NCBI GenBank assembly: GCA_944392285.1
Contig: CALXWF010000114.1
Location: forward strand, 1-5,905
Length of the DNA: 5,905 bases
From: an uncultured Alphaproteobacteria bacterium
Lineage (GTDB): Bacteria; Pseudomonadota; Alphaproteobacteria; RF32; CAG-239
Direction: 5' to 3'
The translations under genes and the position numbers were made by a program. Shown piece after piece: positions 5,385-5,905 of the stretch. The notes under the pieces were generated by a model. The model saw only the letters and a list, made by a program, of their open reading frames with translations. It was not told where the DNA came from and searched no databases. Every line of letters starts with the position of its first letter. The stretch's first letter is position 1.

Positions 5385-5905
5385 ATGGTAGCACAGGAAA
5401 AAGATTTTATTTTAGCCTCTTCTTCGCCGCAAAGGCGACAGCTCTTGGCGCAAATCGGTTATTTGCCAAAAAAAATTCAGCCGGCCGATATTGATGAATC
5501 GATTCATAAATTTGAAAAACCTGCCCAATATGTAAAAAGAATGGCCTTGGAAAAAGCACGCAAAGTGGCGGCGCTTTGTCCGAATGAAAATATTTTGGCT
5601 TGTGATACTATTGTCAGCGTAAACGGTAAGATTTTGCAAAAAGCCCAAAGTGACGAAGCGCAAACAAAAGTGATGAAGTTGTTGTCAGGCAAGGCGCATC
5701 GGGTCTTGAGCGCGGTTTGTCTTATCAGTCGTGACGGGCGAGAGAGTTTGAAGCTGAACACAACCAGAATTTTGATGAAAAAACTTTCGGAAGAAGAGAT
5801 TAAAACTTATGTGGCCGGGCATGAGTGGGTCGGTTGTGCAGGTTATAAAATTGAGGGCGAGCTGGCTGCTTATGTTAAAAAAATTATCGGTTCTTATTCC
5901 GGTGT
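5385..5905 (+). CDS. maf: Maf-family nucleotide pyrophosphatase (3' end beyond the window)
   Basis: Maf proteins hydrolyse non-canonical or surplus nucleoside triphosphates to monophosphates. The visible 173 codons cover most of the usual ~190-200 residues: N-terminal FILASSSPQRRQLL (8-21), ADIDES (34-39), YVKRMALEKA (49-58), ACDTIV with the catalytic-type Asp74, LLSGKAHRVLSAV (99-111), and the C-terminal AGYKIEG and GSYSG (152-173). The frame is open to the window edge and should end about 20-30 residues later. Two places differ from E. coli YhdE as I remember it: EKP is QKA here, and KAG-AYGIQG becomes CAGYKIEG, one residue shorter and without the Lys. The start is uncertain: ATG 5385 has no good ribosome site, while in-frame TTG 5370 has AAGG 9 bases upstream and would add five residues (LQKLE). 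Whether it is dTTP/UTP- or m7GTP-specific cannot be decided. Confidence 0.9.
   Translation, partial: MVAQEKDFILASSSPQRRQLLAQIGYLPKKIQPADIDESIHKFEKPAQYVKRMALEKARKVAALCPNENILACDTIVSVNGKILQKAQSDEAQTKVMKLLSGKAHRVLSAVCLISRDGRESLKLNTTRILMKKLSEEEIKTYVAGHEWVGCAGYKIEGELAAYVKKIIGSYSG

Noticed and set aside
5412..5761. Two minus-strand frames opposite the Maf gene
   Set aside because: The plus strand encodes an intact Maf sequence with family motifs throughout, so these are shadows.

Overview
The window looks like chromosome from a low- to mid-GC, host-associated type of Alphaproteobacterium. Three things point that way: a FliX-like protein (a family known from alphaproteobacterial flagellar regulation), a DksA-family protein in which only one of the four zinc cysteines remains (C-T-S-A, as in some alphaproteobacterial DksA proteins), and a pilin-like protein with a G-R-T-M-I-E processing motif, close to the GRSMIE pilin-like proteins I recall from uncultured gut alphaproteobacteria. 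The lineage assignment rests on motif recognition only; no search was run.

Layout, left to right. (1) A complete tRNA-Phe(GAA) with encoded CCA (51-126) and a strong intrinsic terminator (130-155). (2) A 693-residue classical type V autotransporter (240-2321, +) with an AIDA-type repeat passenger and a C-terminal beta barrel. (3) Converging on it with only 2 bp between stop codons, a six-cysteine outer-membrane lipoprotein of unknown function (2324-2806, -). (4) A good terminator (2869-2902) and then a small 8-strand-type outer-membrane barrel (2925-3485, -), probably well expressed. (5) A 178-bp AT-rich divergent intergenic region. (6) A + strand group: a pilin-like protein (3664-4227), fliX starting at TTG (4244-4663, 16 bp after the pilin) and dksA (4770-5195), which has its own candidate promoter. 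(7) Directly after the dksA stop codon, a 126-bp near-complete palindrome with 12-bp perfect ends (5197-5322), best read as a small non-coding palindromic or MITE-like element. (8) A maf-type nucleotide pyrophosphatase gene (5385 to the window end, cut off), preceded by a hairpin that overlaps its possible translation start region.

How the genes fit together: the left half is cell-surface equipment (autotransporter, lipoprotein, small OMP). The right half pairs a pilin-like secretion/adhesion component with two regulators (FliX, DksA) and a housekeeping nucleotide-hygiene enzyme. No other flagellar gene is visible, so FliX is either at the edge of a flagellar locus outside the window or has been retained for another role next to the pilin gene. 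I see no CRISPR array, phage gene, transposase or defence system. The most unusual items are the palindromic element and the pilin-fliX pairing.
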